A DNA stretch of 64,000 nt from Mycobacterium sp. SMC-2 (GCF_025263485.1 NZ_CP079863.1:4836001-4900000); one strand, 5' to 3'; positions 31,698 through 41,102 are shown, counted from the first letter of the stretch. Program-made: numbers and translations. Notes: generated by a model from the sequence alone, not told the origin.

Positions 31698-31795
31698 CCA
31701 CGCCGCTCACTGTCCGGTTGCCTCGACACACGGTTACGACCGTAGGTGAAGCTTCGCGGTCACGCTCGGCGCTGCAGCTGGCAACTTGCTGGGTA

Positions 31796-33217
31796 TCAGC
31801 CGTCGGACAGCAGCTGTTTCTTGAGCACCTTGCCCATCGCGTTGCGGGGCAGCGCGTCGACGAGGCGCACCTCGCGAGGCCGTTTGTGCACCGAAAGCTG
31901 TTGCGCGACATGGTTGATCAGGTCGTCGGCTTTCACGTCGGGCGCACCGACGATGAACGCGACGATGCGCTGGCCCAAATCTTCATCCGGCATCCCGACG
32001 ACGGCCGCCTCCTGCACCCCGGGATGCCCGAGCAGCGCCGTCTCGATTTCGCCGGCGCCGATCCGGTAGCCGCCGGACTTGATCAGGTCGACCGACTCGC
32101 GGCCCACGATGCGGTGCATCCCCCCGCCGTCGATGACCGCGACGTCGCCGGTGCGATACCAGCCGTCGGCGTCGAACGCCTCGGCGGTGGCGTCGGGACG
32201 GTTCAGGTAACCGTCGAACATCATCGGGCCCCGAACCTCAAGGCGCCCAACGGTTTCCCCGTCGTGCGGCACCGGTCCGCCGGTGTCGTCCAGCAGCCTG
32301 GTTTGCACGCCGGCGAGCGGTAGGCCCACCCACCCGGCGCGTCGCTCGCCGTCCGCGCGGGTCGACAGGGTGATCAGCGATTCGGAGGCGCCGTACCGTT
32401 CGATGGGCTGATGCCCGGTGAGTTGGGCGAGCCGGTCGAACACCGGCACCGGCAGCGGCGCGCTCCCGGAGACCAGCAGCCGCGCCGGCCGCAGCGCCCG
32501 GGCGGCGGACTCGTCGGCGCCGACCCGCGACCACACGGTAGGCACGCCGAAAAACAACGTCCCCCCCGCCTCCGAGCAAGCCTGCGCATACCCCGCCGGC
32601 GTCGGTTTGCCGGTGTGCACGAACCGGTTTCCCACCCGCAGCGACCCCAGCAACCCCAGCACCAGCCCGTGCACGTGAAACAGCGGCAGCCCGTGCACCA
32701 ACACGTCGTCGGCCGGCCACTGCCACGCCTCCGCCAGGGCATCGAGGTCGGCGGCGATCGCGCGCCGGCTCAGCACCACGCCCTTCGGCAGGCCGGTGGT
32801 GCCCGAGGTGTAGATCACCATCGCGGTGGCGTCGGGCGACGGCTCGGGGTAGCGGTGCCAGGACCGGGCGTGCAAGCGCACCGGGACGTGCGGCAGCCCC
32901 TCCGATTCGTCCGGCACGGGGCCAAGCCAGGCCTGCACTCCCGAATCGGTGAGCATGTGCCGGCGTTCGGCCGCACCGACGTCGGCGGGCACCGGCACGA
33001 AGGGAACGCCGGCGATCAGGCACCCGGTCACCGCCAGCACCGTCGACGCGGTCGGGGTGGCCAGGATCGCGACCCGGTCCGCCCCGGCGACCCGCTCCGC
33101 CACCGACGTGGCGGCGCCGACCAGGTCGCTGCGACTCAACACGTCGCCGTCGATGCGCACCGCGTCGGCGATGTCGGTGGCGGTGACCGCCGCGGGATTC
33201 AGGGACGCCAGCAGCAC
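31796..33217 (-). CDS. fadD36: FadD36, acyl-CoA synthetase
   Basis: A 473-aa ANL-superfamily ligase, identical in length to M. tuberculosis FadD36 and very similar throughout. The P-loop is MVIYTSGTTGLPKGVVLSRR, then ERYGASESL, WYRTGDVA and GRESVDLIKSGGYRIGAGEIE, ending with the catalytic Lys in NAMGKVLKKQLL. This short subgroup resembles malonyl-CoA synthetases (MatB), so a short or dicarboxylic acid is a plausible substrate. GTG start at 33217. The esx/PE/PPE genes found between fadD36 and Rv1200 in M. tuberculosis are absent here. Confidence 0.92.
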   Translation of the reverse strand: MLLASLNPAAVTATDIADAVRIDGDVLSRSDLVGAATSVAERVAGADRVAILATPTASTVLAVTGCLIAGVPFVPVPADVGAAERRHMLTDSGVQAWLGPVPDESEGLPHVPVRLHARSWHRYPEPSPDATAMVIYTSGTTGLPKGVVLSRRAIAADLDALAEAWQWPADDVLVHGLPLFHVHGLVLGLLGSLRVGNRFVHTGKPTPAGYAQACSEAGGTLFFGVPTVWSRVGADESAARALRPARLLVSGSAPLPVPVFDRLAQLTGHQPIERYGASESLITLSTRADGERRAGWVGLPLAGVQTRLLDDTGGPVPHDGETVGRLEVRGPMMFDGYLNRPDATAEAFDADGWYRTGDVAVIDGGGMHRIVGRESVDLIKSGGYRIGAGEIETALLGHPGVQEAAVVGMPDEDLGQRIVAFIVGAPDVKADDLINHVAQQLSVHKRPREVRLVDALPRNAMGKVLKKQLLSDG

Positions 33218-33245
33218 GTGAGCAGGCTACCCGGCGGCCGCAGCG

Positions 33246-34154
33246 TCAGCCCCGTTCGTCCCAGATCTTCGTCAGGGTGGACAGGATCTCCTCGCCGCGC
33301 CCCAGCCCGGCGAGGTGGCTCTCACCCGGCAGCACGAACAGCTCGGCGTCGGGCAGCAAGGACACGACGTGCTCGCCGTGGGCGAACGGGACGATGTGGT
33401 CGCTGTCGCCGTGCCACCAGCGGACCGGGACCTTGACCTCGTCGAGCCGGAATCCCCAGTCCCGGGTGAACAGGATGACGTCGTTGAACGGGGCCGCCAG
33501 CTGCTTGCGGCTGCCGTTGAGCAGGTCGTCGAGGAACATGGCCCCGAACTCGGGCCGGGTCAGCAGGCGCCGATCCGCCTCGGGCGATATCGCCGCATAC
33601 AGATACAGCGCGGGATTCGCGACCGGACGGATCATCCGGACCACCAGGCTCGCGCCGATCCGCAGTGGGTCACCGCCCAGCCGCAGCAGCGGCGCCACCC
33701 GCTTGCCCAGGTTCATCAGGCCACTGGTGATGCCCTCGTCACCGAGGAAGGGCGCGACGCCACCGAGGACGCCGGCCGCCACGACCCGGTCGTGCAGCAC
33801 CGCGGCGGACGCGAGCGCGTACGGACCGCCGCCGGACAGGCCGATGACGGCCATGTCGTCGATGCCGAGCGTGTCCGCGATCGTCCGCAAGTCGTCGCCG
33901 AACGCCCGGATGTTCTCGTAGCGATGGGGTGTGGACGAGCCGATGCCGGGCCGGTCCAGGCCGATCAGTCGGATTTTGTTCTTCTCGGCGTAGAGGCGGG
34001 CCTCGGTGGGGATCTGACGGCGGGCGCCGGGGGTGCCGTGCAGCCAGAAGAACGCCCGGCCCTGCGGGTCGCCGAACTCGGCGAAACCGATCTGGCGGTC
34101 CTCGCCGACGGCGACGTTTCCTTCGAGCTTGGGGCGGGCGATCTCGATGGCCAT
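33246..34154 (-). CDS. Alpha/beta-hydrolase (Rv1191-type)
   Basis: A 302-aa alpha/beta-fold hydrolase. The oxyanion segment is FFWLHGTPGARRQIP, the nucleophile elbow is VIGLSGGGPYALA (Ser in GLSGG), the acid is in WWHGDSDHIVPF, and the catalytic His is in PGESHLAG. The cap domain holds several hydrophobic helices. The substrate is unknown; esters or C-C bonds are possible. It lies 28 bp upstream of fadD36 in the same direction, so the two are probably one operon, as with Rv1191-Rv1193. It marks the edge of conserved synteny before the accessory catabolic island. Confidence 0.87.
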   Translation of the reverse strand: MAIEIARPKLEGNVAVGEDRQIGFAEFGDPQGRAFFWLHGTPGARRQIPTEARLYAEKNKIRLIGLDRPGIGSSTPHRYENIRAFGDDLRTIADTLGIDDMAVIGLSGGGPYALASAAVLHDRVVAAGVLGGVAPFLGDEGITSGLMNLGKRVAPLLRLGGDPLRIGASLVVRMIRPVANPALYLYAAISPEADRRLLTRPEFGAMFLDDLLNGSRKQLAAPFNDVILFTRDWGFRLDEVKVPVRWWHGDSDHIVPFAHGEHVVSLLPDAELFVLPGESHLAGLGRGEEILSTLTKIWDERG

Positions 34155-34200
34155 GTCAGCAGCCTTGCATGTGACGCGCGGTTTACCAAAAGCTCACGGA

Positions 34201-36501
34201 TCAGGCGTTGAGCGGCCGCTCGCCGGCGACCCGCTCGGCCCGCAGGCTCGCGACGTCGTCCGCGAAGAGGCCTAGCTCACCCAGGACTTCGTCATTGTGC
34301 TGGCCCAGCGTGGGCGGGGCGGCGCGGTGGTGGCGCGCCGGTCCGGGGGTGATCCGAAACGGCCAGCCGGGGTAGCGGTGCGGCCCGGTGATCGGGTGCG
34401 CAAGTTCCTCGTAGTAGCCGCGGGCGTCGAGCTGGGCCCCGATCAGGTCACCGTCGTACATCCGGTCGCCGGTGATCACCTGTTCGGCCGGGATGCCCTG
34501 TGCGCGTAGCGTTTCCACGACCACTGCAGCGGTCTGCGTGCGGGTCCACGCGGCGACCAGCTCGTCGAAGACGTCGTGGTCGAGCCGCCCGTCGTCGGGC
34601 AGCGACAGCGCGACCCACCCGCCCTCGGCGCTGGTCGGGTAAACGCCCTGCAGGTAACCGCGCCGCCGGTTGCCTTCTCGCGGGCGCACGACACCGGTCA
34701 TCGAGAAGTCGATCACGGGTTCGGCGGTCACGTCGGCGGCGACCTCGACCTGCGCGACCTCGATCAGCTGACCTTCTCCCGTGCGGCTCCGGTGCTCGAG
34801 GGCGGCCAGCAGCGCGACGCCCGCGTGCACGCCGACGATGGGATCGGCGGGCCCCTGTGGGTTGCACGGCGGGCCGTCGGGGTAGCCGGTGACCGCCGAC
34901 ATGCCCGAGGTCTGCTCGAAGTTCAGCGCCCAGCCGACGTAGTCGCGCCACGGACCATGCAGGCCGTAGCCGGGCATCCGCACGGCGATCACGTCGGGGT
35001 TGAGCGACGTCAGCGAGTCGTAGTCCAGGCCGAATTGCTCGACGACCCGGGGTGAGAAGTTCTCCACGACCACGTCGGCCTGTGCGGCCAGACGCCGGGC
35101 GATGTCGAGACCCCGTTCCGAGGCCAGGTCGAGCGTGAGGTCGCGCTTGTTGAGGTTGGTGCCCTGCCAGATGGGGCTGCGTTCGTACCAGTCGTCACCC
35201 TCGTAGGCGAACGCTCCCGAGTAGCGGTGGCCGTCGGGCCGCTGGATCGACTCGACCTTGACGACGTCGGCGCCGAACGCGCCGAGGTAGCAGGTCAGGT
35301 ACGCCCCCGCCCAGAACGTGGTCAGGTCGAGCACGCGCAGCCCGGAGAACGGCAACGGCCCTTCGGTGGTGGAATGCGATCGGGCATCGGTGACCCACGG
35401 CTCGGGGTGGCCGCCCAAACGAGGCGCCGGGCGCGGTGGTCCCACGGGGGTTTTCGAGAAGCGGAACGCCGGGCCGGGCCGCTGAAACGTCCAGCCGGGC
35501 CCACCGGATTGCACGAAAAAACCGCGCTCGGCGTACTGCGGACAGTCCAGCACGGTTGCGCCGTCGTTGACCGGCGCGGTCGGAATGCGCAGCGCCTGAC
35601 CGAGTTCCACGATCTCGGCGACGGTCTGCTGGGCAAGCAGCGGCTGCGCCTTGGCGAAGAACTCGTCGCGCTCGGGCCCGCCCATCATGATCGCAAGCTG
35701 ATGCTCGCCGTACTCGGGCAGGCCGAGCATCGCGCACACGTCCAGCCAGTGCTGGCCCGTCAGGCAGTTGACGCCCACCCAGCCGTCGGCGGCCCGGACT
35801 ACGCCCAGCATGGGGGCCGACCGCAGGTTCGGTGGCAGGCCAAGGCTTTTCATGCGCTGGGCCATCAGCATCGGATAGGGCAGCGTGGACAGCAGCGCCT
35901 CCAAGTGGGAGACGTCGACCTCTCGGCCTTCGGGCGGCAGCCGCAGCGCGGTCAGCGCGCCCAGCGCGGCGTAGGCGCCCGCCACGTACTCGGCGATGCG
36001 GGCGCCGACCTGTACCGGTGGACGTTCCGGATCGCGGGCGCTGATCCAGCCCGACGCGGCCTGCAGGGTCAGCGGCGTGGCCCGCCGCTGACGCCAGGGT
36101 CCACACTGACCAAACGCAGAGATGCGCAGCAGCACCAGGTTTGGGTTTAGCCGGCTCAGGGTCTCCGGGCCCAGCGCCCAGCCTTCCAACGTCCCGGGGC
36201 CGAAGTCGTCGATGAGCAGGTGCGCCCGCGCGATCAGCTCGCGGGCGCGGTCCAGGTCACCCGGCTGATTCAAATCGAGGGTGGCACCGCGCTTTCCGGC
36301 GTTGAGGTAGTGGAACAGGCCGGAGCGCTCGGGGTCGGGAACTTCACTGGGAAACGGGCCCCATCGGCGCAGCGGATCGCCGGCGGGTGGCTCGATCTTG
36401 GTGACCTCGGCGCCGAGGTCGACGAAAAGCTTTGCGGCGTAGGAACCTGAGATCTCGTTGGCAAGTTCGACGACGTGGAGCCCGGCAAGGGGTCCCGTCA
36501 T
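34201..36501 (-). CDS. Fused two-domain CaiB/BaiF CoA-transferase
   Basis: A 766-aa protein with two class III CoA-transferase domains: residues 1-375 (LAGLHVVELANEISGSYAAKLFVDLGAEVTKIEPPAGDP) and 383-766 (FSGLRVLDLTTFWAGAYLTCYLGAFGADVVKVE). The catalytic Asp position appears as Glu171 in the first half (RIAEYVAG) but as Asp553 in the second (ADPIVGVHAG), so perhaps only one site is active. Such enzymes activate carboxylic acids by CoA transfer. ATG at 36501 overlaps the upstream aldehyde dehydrogenase stop (ATGA). The pair could turn an aldehyde into an acyl-CoA for the divergent beta-oxidation operon. Confidence 0.9.
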   Translation of the reverse strand: MTGPLAGLHVVELANEISGSYAAKLFVDLGAEVTKIEPPAGDPLRRWGPFPSEVPDPERSGLFHYLNAGKRGATLDLNQPGDLDRARELIARAHLLIDDFGPGTLEGWALGPETLSRLNPNLVLLRISAFGQCGPWRQRRATPLTLQAASGWISARDPERPPVQVGARIAEYVAGAYAALGALTALRLPPEGREVDVSHLEALLSTLPYPMLMAQRMKSLGLPPNLRSAPMLGVVRAADGWVGVNCLTGQHWLDVCAMLGLPEYGEHQLAIMMGGPERDEFFAKAQPLLAQQTVAEIVELGQALRIPTAPVNDGATVLDCPQYAERGFFVQSGGPGWTFQRPGPAFRFSKTPVGPPRPAPRLGGHPEPWVTDARSHSTTEGPLPFSGLRVLDLTTFWAGAYLTCYLGAFGADVVKVESIQRPDGHRYSGAFAYEGDDWYERSPIWQGTNLNKRDLTLDLASERGLDIARRLAAQADVVVENFSPRVVEQFGLDYDSLTSLNPDVIAVRMPGYGLHGPWRDYVGWALNFEQTSGMSAVTGYPDGPPCNPQGPADPIVGVHAGVALLAALEHRSRTGEGQLIEVAQVEVAADVTAEPVIDFSMTGVVRPREGNRRRGYLQGVYPTSAEGGWVALSLPDDGRLDHDVFDELVAAWTRTQTAAVVVETLRAQGIPAEQVITGDRMYDGDLIGAQLDARGYYEELAHPITGPHRYPGWPFRITPGPARHHRAAPPTLGQHNDEVLGELGLFADDVASLRAERVAGERPLNA

Positions 36502-37967
36502 GCCGGGATCCCGATGGCCTTCACCTCCATGTACTGGTGCAGTCCGCTGATGCCGCCGCTCTCCCGGCCGAACCCGCTCAGCTTGAAGCCACCGAATGGC
36601 GCATCGCCCGGTCCGATGCCGTTGACGGCGACCTGGCCCGTGCGCATGCGCCGGGCGACCGCGACGGCCCGGTCCACGTCGGCGCCCCACACGGCACCGG
36701 AAAGCCCGTAGCACGAGTTGTTCGCGATCGCGACGGCGTCCTCGTCGTCGCGGTAGCGCAGCACCGACAGCACGGGCCCGAACACCTCTTCCTGGGCGAT
36801 GGTCGAATCCGGTTGCACGCCGGTCAGAATCGTCGGTTCGAAGTAGAAACCGACGTCCAGGCCGGCCGGGCGGCCACCGCCGATCGCCAGCTTCGCTCCG
36901 TCGCGGACGGCACCGTCGACGTGCGCCTGCACCCGGTCGCGTTGCGCCGCGCTGATGAGCGGGCCCATTTGCACCGTCGGGTCCGTGGGGTCGCCGACCT
37001 TCACGTCGCGGGCCAGCGCGACGAGCCGGTCCACGACGTCGTCGTGCAACGAAGCGGGCAGCAGCAGCCGGCTGTGCAGGATGCACGCCTGCCCGGCGTG
37101 CAACGAGCAGCAATCGAAGAGCATCTGTTGCAGCATCTCGTCGGTCACTTGCGTGTCGTCGAGGATGATGCTGGCCGACTTCCCGCCGCACTCCAGCAGC
37201 AACCGCTTCATGGCGTCGCCGGCCGCCCGCATCACCTCACAGCCGACGGCCGAACTGCCGGTGAAGCTGATCATGTCGATGCGCGGATCCGTCGTCAGCA
37301 GTTTGGCCGCCTCCAGGCCCGAGGGCGTGACGACGTTGACCACACCCGGGGGGATGTCGGTCTCCTCGTCGATGATGCGCGCCAGCGCGAGCCCGGCGAG
37401 TGGCGTCAGCGGGGAGGGCTTGAGCACGACGGTGTTGCCCGCGGCCAGCGCGTTGTTGACCTTCATGACGTTCAGGCAGTGCGGGAAGTTCCACGGCGTC
37501 AGGATCGACACGACGCCGAGCGGTTCGCGGCGCAGCAACGTCGTTCCCGCACCGATCCCGGTGACCGGTTCGTCGACCAGCTTGGTGGCGAGCTGGGCGG
37601 CATGCATGGACATGTAGCCGGCGCCGTCGATTTGCATCATGCGCTCGTTGCTGACGCAGCCCCATTCGACCTGTGACAGCGCGAAGATCTCGTCGGCGTG
37701 CTTGACCAGGGCCCCACCGAGCTGGTTGAGGCAGCCGGCCCGCTCGTCGGGGCCCATGCGGCCCCACGGCCCGCTGTCGAAGGCCCGGCGCGCGGCGGCG
37801 ATCGCCGCGCCGACCTGGGTGACACTCGCGTCGGGCGCGGTGCCGATGGACTGCTCGGTGGCCGGGTTGATGTCGTCGTAACGACCGTCCTCCGGTTCGA
37901 CCCATCTGCCGTCGATGTAGAGCTGATAGGTGTCGACAAGGGATCCCGGAGTTTGTAGCTCGGTCAT
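36498..37967 (-). CDS. NAD(P)-dependent aldehyde dehydrogenase
   Basis: A 489-aa aldehyde dehydrogenase. Motifs include LTPWNFPHC (active-site Asn), the cofactor loop ISFTGSSAVG, the catalytic Glu259 in LLLECGGKSA, and the nucleophile Cys295 in AGQACILHSR. It oxidises an aldehyde to the acid. ATG at 37967 has GAGGAA 4 nt upstream. It is the first gene of a two-gene unit with the CoA-transferase and is divergent from the P450 operon. The likely chain is alcohol to aldehyde (ADH in the operon), to acid (this enzyme), to acyl-CoA. Confidence 0.92.
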   Translation of the reverse strand: MTELQTPGSLVDTYQLYIDGRWVEPEDGRYDDINPATEQSIGTAPDASVTQVGAAIAAARRAFDSGPWGRMGPDERAGCLNQLGGALVKHADEIFALSQVEWGCVSNERMMQIDGAGYMSMHAAQLATKLVDEPVTGIGAGTTLLRREPLGVVSILTPWNFPHCLNVMKVNNALAAGNTVVLKPSPLTPLAGLALARIIDEETDIPPGVVNVVTPSGLEAAKLLTTDPRIDMISFTGSSAVGCEVMRAAGDAMKRLLLECGGKSASIILDDTQVTDEMLQQMLFDCCSLHAGQACILHSRLLLPASLHDDVVDRLVALARDVKVGDPTDPTVQMGPLISAAQRDRVQAHVDGAVRDGAKLAIGGGRPAGLDVGFYFEPTILTGVQPDSTIAQEEVFGPVLSVLRYRDDEDAVAIANNSCYGLSGAVWGADVDRAVAVARRMRTGQVAVNGIGPGDAPFGGFKLSGFGRESGGISGLHQYMEVKAIGIPA

Positions 37968-38000
37968 GCGCTTCCTCACCCGAACGTCGGTCATCTAACC

Positions 38001-38042
38001 ACTTGGTGTACACCCATGCCCCCGTGCCGTCAATCACCAAGT
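38001..38042. promoter_or_regulatory. Candidate operator in the ALDH/P450 intergenic region
   Basis: ACTTGGTG (38001-38008) is repeated inverted as CACCAAGT (38035-38042), and GGTGTACACC at 38005-38014 is a perfect 10-bp palindrome overlapping the left arm. The site lies just upstream of the aldehyde dehydrogenase start. The TetR at the end of the divergent operon is the obvious candidate ligand. Confidence 0.5.
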
Positions 38043-38080
38043 AAGCGAATTACACGCTATTTTCGGGTTTTGCAGCGGTA

Positions 38081-38142
38081 TTGACAGGAAAGGGCGACGC
38101 GGAGTAGACACAAGGCCGCAAGACACATCACATCTATGTGTC
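38081..38142 (+). promoter_or_regulatory. Promoter and inverted repeat before the P450 operon
   Basis: TTGACA (38081-38086) and TAGACA (38105-38110), spaced 18 bp, are close to the sigma-A consensus, so transcription should begin near 38117. Directly downstream, GACACAT (38122-38128) and ATGTGTC (38136-38142) form an inverted repeat that could act as an operator. Confidence 0.55.
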
Positions 38143-38167
38143 GGATCGTCTGGTCAGGGAGGCCGCC

Positions 38168-39343
38168 GTGCGGACCACTTTTCCACTGCACTCCCCCGAC
38201 TTCTATGCCGGCGATCCGTACCCGGCGTACCGCGAGCTGCGCGCCACGGCGCCGGTCTGCTGGAACGACGTCACCCACTTCTGGGCGCTGTTGAAATACG
38301 AAGACATCCGCTTCGTGTCCACCAACCCGGCGCTGTTCACCTCGACCCGCGGCATCACCATCCCCGACCCGCAGATGGGGAACGCGGTGCAGGAGGGCAA
38401 TCTCATCTTCACCGACCCGCCACGGCACCGGCAGCTGCGCAAGCTGATCAACTCCGGGTTCACCCGGCGGCGGGTGGCCCGGTTGGAGCCCAAGATCCGC
38501 GAGATCGTGCGGGGAATCCTCGATGGCATCCAACCGGATTCCGTTCACGAGTTCGCCGAAGAGATCGCCGCGCCGCTGCCCACCCGGATGATCGCCGAGC
38601 TGATCGGCGCACCGCCCGACGATTGGGAGCAGTTCCGGGCGTGGTCGGACGCGGCCACCGGGACGGCCGACCCGGAGATCGAGCTGGACCCGTTGGTCGC
38701 GATGGGCCAGCTGCACGCGTATTTCCAGAAGCTGATCGCGGCCAGGCGTACCGATGCGCGCGACGACCTATTGTCGGTGCTGGCCGGCGCCGAGATCGAC
38801 GGAGTCCGGCTGACCGACGAGGATCTGCTCAACTTCGCGTTCTTGCTGCTGGTGGCCGGCAACGAGACCACCCGCAACCTGATCGCGCTGGGCACGCTGG
38901 CGCTGATAAAGCATCCCGGCCAACGCCGCCTCTTGGTCGACGATCCCACCCTGATCCCGGGCGCCGTCGAGGAGATGCTCCGGTGGACCAGCCCGGTGGT
39001 CCACATGGCGCGCACCGCGACGACAGAGGTGACGATTCGCGGTCAGCGGATCGCCGAGGGCGACGTGGTGGTGATGCTTTACGGGTCGGCCAATAGGGAC
39101 GAGGAGGTGTTCGGTGCCGACTCCGAGGAGTTCAAGGTGACCCGGCACCCCAACCCGCACATCGCGTTCGGGTGCGGCGAACATTCTTGCGTCGGCGCAC
39201 AATTGGCGCGGCTGGAGGCGTGCGTGATGTTTGACGAGCTGCTGCGCCGCTTCCCCAGACTAGAGCTGGTGGGCGAGGTGGACCGGATGCGGGCCACCAT
39301 GGTTCCGGGGGTCAAGCGCATGCCGGTGCGGCTGGGGTCCTGA
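38168..39343 (+). CDS. Cytochrome P450 of the igr-like operon
   Basis: A 391-aa soluble P450 mono-oxygenase. The I-helix oxygen-binding motif is LLVAGNETTRN, the ExxR motif lies in VEEMLRW, and the haem ligand is the Cys near residue 341 in FGCGEHSCVG. It probably hydroxylates a terminal methyl or ring position of a lipophilic substrate. GTG at 38168 is preferred since AGGGAGG lies just upstream; an in-frame GTG at 38138 would add 10 residues and overlaps a putative operator. It is the first of nine coupled genes, and its stop overlaps the next start (TGATG). Confidence 0.9.
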   Translation: MRTTFPLHSPDFYAGDPYPAYRELRATAPVCWNDVTHFWALLKYEDIRFVSTNPALFTSTRGITIPDPQMGNAVQEGNLIFTDPPRHRQLRKLINSGFTRRRVARLEPKIREIVRGILDGIQPDSVHEFAEEIAAPLPTRMIAELIGAPPDDWEQFRAWSDAATGTADPEIELDPLVAMGQLHAYFQKLIAARRTDARDDLLSVLAGAEIDGVRLTDEDLLNFAFLLLVAGNETTRNLIALGTLALIKHPGQRRLLVDDPTLIPGAVEEMLRWTSPVVHMARTATTEVTIRGQRIAEGDVVVMLYGSANRDEEVFGADSEEFKVTRHPNPHIAFGCGEHSCVGAQLARLEACVMFDELLRRFPRLELVGEVDRMRATMVPGVKRMPVRLGS

Positions 39344-40542
39344 TGGATCTGGAGTACTCCCCCGAGCAGCAGCGGCTGCGCGCCGAGATCCGCGCCGCCC
39401 TCGAAAAGGTGATGACGCCCGAACGCACCCTCGCGCTCAGCGAGCGGATGGAGGGGGGCCCCGAAGTGCGCGAGTGCGTACGCGCCTTGGCCGCGGCCGA
39501 CCTACTCGGCGTCGGGTGGCCCAAAGAGTATGGCGGACGTGGATTCTCGGCGATCGAGCAGTTCATCTTCTCCGAGGAAGCGCAGCGGGTGAACGCCCCA
39601 ATCCCGCTGGTGACGCTCAACACGGTCGGCCCGACCCTGATGCAGTGCGGTACCGAGGAGCAGAAGCGGAAGTTCCTGCCCGCGATCCTGGACGGCAGTG
39701 TCGAGTTCGCGATCGGCTACTCCGAGCCGGGAGCCGGAAGCGACCTGGCGTCCCTGCGCACCACCGCGGTCCGCGACGGCGATGAGTACGTGATCAACGG
39801 GCAGAAGATGTTCACCAGCGGCGCCGCGTACGCCGACTACATCTGGTTGGCGGCCCGCACCGATCCGAACGCCAAGAAACACAAGGGCATTTCCATCCTG
39901 ATCGTGCCCACCTCGTCGCCCGGCTTCTCCTGGCAGCCGCTGCACACCATGCCCGGCATCTCCACCTTCTATACGTTCTACGACAACGTGCGGGTCCCGG
40001 CCAGCGCACTGGTGGGCGGGGAGAACCAGGGCTGGCAGCTGATCACCACCCAGCTGAACTTCGAGCGCGCGGCCCTGGGCAACCTCGGCGCGCTCGAGCC
40101 ACTGTTCGAGCAGACCCTGCAGTGGGCCGCAACCACCGAGCTCGATGGCGGCCGCGTCATCGACCAGCCGTGGGTGCAGCTCACCCTGGCGAGGGTCGAA
40201 GCCCAGGTCGCGGCGTACAAATTGATCAACCTACGGGTGAATGCGGCCATGACCAAGGGCGTCCTCAACATGGGCGAAGCCTCCGCCGCGAAGGTGTTCG
40301 GCACCGAACTGACCCAGCAGGTCGCCCGCCAGCTGCTGGAAGTGCTGAACCACAACGGGGTACGCCGGGGCGTCGATGCACCGCTACGCGGCGGGCTGGA
40401 AACCGCGTATCGATGGGCAGTCATCAATACGTTCGGTGGCGGCGCCAACGAGATTCAACGTGACATCATCGCCATGGCCGGATTGGGCATGCCGCGGGCT
40501 CCCCGTGACCTGCGCGCTGAAAGTGGCGCCACCGCAACATAG
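39343..40542 (+). CDS. Acyl-CoA dehydrogenase 1 (FadE28/29-like)
   Basis: A 399-aa flavoprotein. It has the usual three-domain order: an N-terminal helical domain, IGYSEPGAGSDLASL with ...YVINGQKMFTSGA in the middle beta domain, and a C-terminal helical domain ending with TFGGGANEIQRDIIAMAGLG (FAD-contacting Arg). It should introduce a double bond into an acyl-CoA. With the second dehydrogenase at 41511 it could form an alpha2beta2 heteromer, as the paired steroid-side-chain dehydrogenases FadE28-FadE29 do. That pairing is inferred from context. It overlaps the P450 stop by one base. Confidence 0.9.
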   Translation: MDLEYSPEQQRLRAEIRAALEKVMTPERTLALSERMEGGPEVRECVRALAAADLLGVGWPKEYGGRGFSAIEQFIFSEEAQRVNAPIPLVTLNTVGPTLMQCGTEEQKRKFLPAILDGSVEFAIGYSEPGAGSDLASLRTTAVRDGDEYVINGQKMFTSGAAYADYIWLAARTDPNAKKHKGISILIVPTSSPGFSWQPLHTMPGISTFYTFYDNVRVPASALVGGENQGWQLITTQLNFERAALGNLGALEPLFEQTLQWAATTELDGGRVIDQPWVQLTLARVEAQVAAYKLINLRVNAAMTKGVLNMGEASAAKVFGTELTQQVARQLLEVLNHNGVRRGVDAPLRGGLETAYRWAVINTFGGGANEIQRDIIAMAGLGMPRAPRDLRAESGATAT

Positions 40543-40556
40543 GAGGACAGCCGTAA

Positions 40557-41102
40557 GTGACCGACTCAGAAACCGTCAGCGCCAAGGTGCGGGCCCTCGT
40601 CGGCCAGCCGACCGGCGGCACCGGAAGGCCCTCGGTGGCCCCGGATCCGGTCAACCAGCCGATGATCCGGCACTGGGCCTACGCGATGGCCGACATGAAC
40701 CCCGTCTACCTCGACCCGGAGTTCGCCGAGAAGTCGCGGTTCGGCGGCATCGTGTCGCCGCCGGTGATGCTGCAAACCTGGACGATGCCGTCGCCGATCC
40801 TGGAGGGCATCGGTGAGCGTGGTGGCGCACCCGTCGAAATCAAAAGCAATCCGACGGCGTTTCTCGACGAGGCCGGCTACACCAGCACGGTGGCGACCAA
40901 CTCGGAGTTCGAGATCGAGCGCTACCCGCGACTGGGCGACGTCATCAGCGCGACGACGGTGTACGAATCGGTTTCCGAGGAAAAGAAAACGGCGCTGGGC
41001 ACCGGCTTCTTCCTGACCTGGCTGACCACCTACACCGACCAGAACGGCGAGGTGTTGGGCAGGCAGCGCTTCCGGGTGCTGCGATTCAGGCCGGAGCGCT
41101 GA
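40557..41102 (+). CDS. Hot-dog-fold dehydratase (ChsH2 N-terminal-like)
   Basis: A 181-aa protein of the FAS1-like dehydratase/MaoC N-terminal type: MIRHWAYAMADMNPVYLD, RFGGIVSPPVMLQTW, then PRLGDVISATTVYESVSEEKKTALGTG. It resembles the N-terminal hydratase half of ChsH2, which pairs with ChsH1 in cholesterol side-chain degradation. Here the DUF35 half is a separate gene overlapping by one base. GTG at 40557 has a strong AGGAGG (40541-40546). With the MaoC protein at 42629 it could form the heteromeric enoyl-CoA hydratase. Confidence 0.87.
   Translation: MTDSETVSAKVRALVGQPTGGTGRPSVAPDPVNQPMIRHWAYAMADMNPVYLDPEFAEKSRFGGIVSPPVMLQTWTMPSPILEGIGERGGAPVEIKSNPTAFLDEAGYTSTVATNSEFEIERYPRLGDVISATTVYESVSEEKKTALGTGFFLTWLTTYTDQNGEVLGRQRFRVLRFRPER

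Noticed and set aside
36502..37191. 230-residue N-terminal extension of the CoA-transferase
   Set aside because: The extension is antisense-free but out of frame within the aldehyde dehydrogenase gene; the ATG at 36501 begins directly at the conserved CaiB N-terminus and overlaps the ALDH stop.
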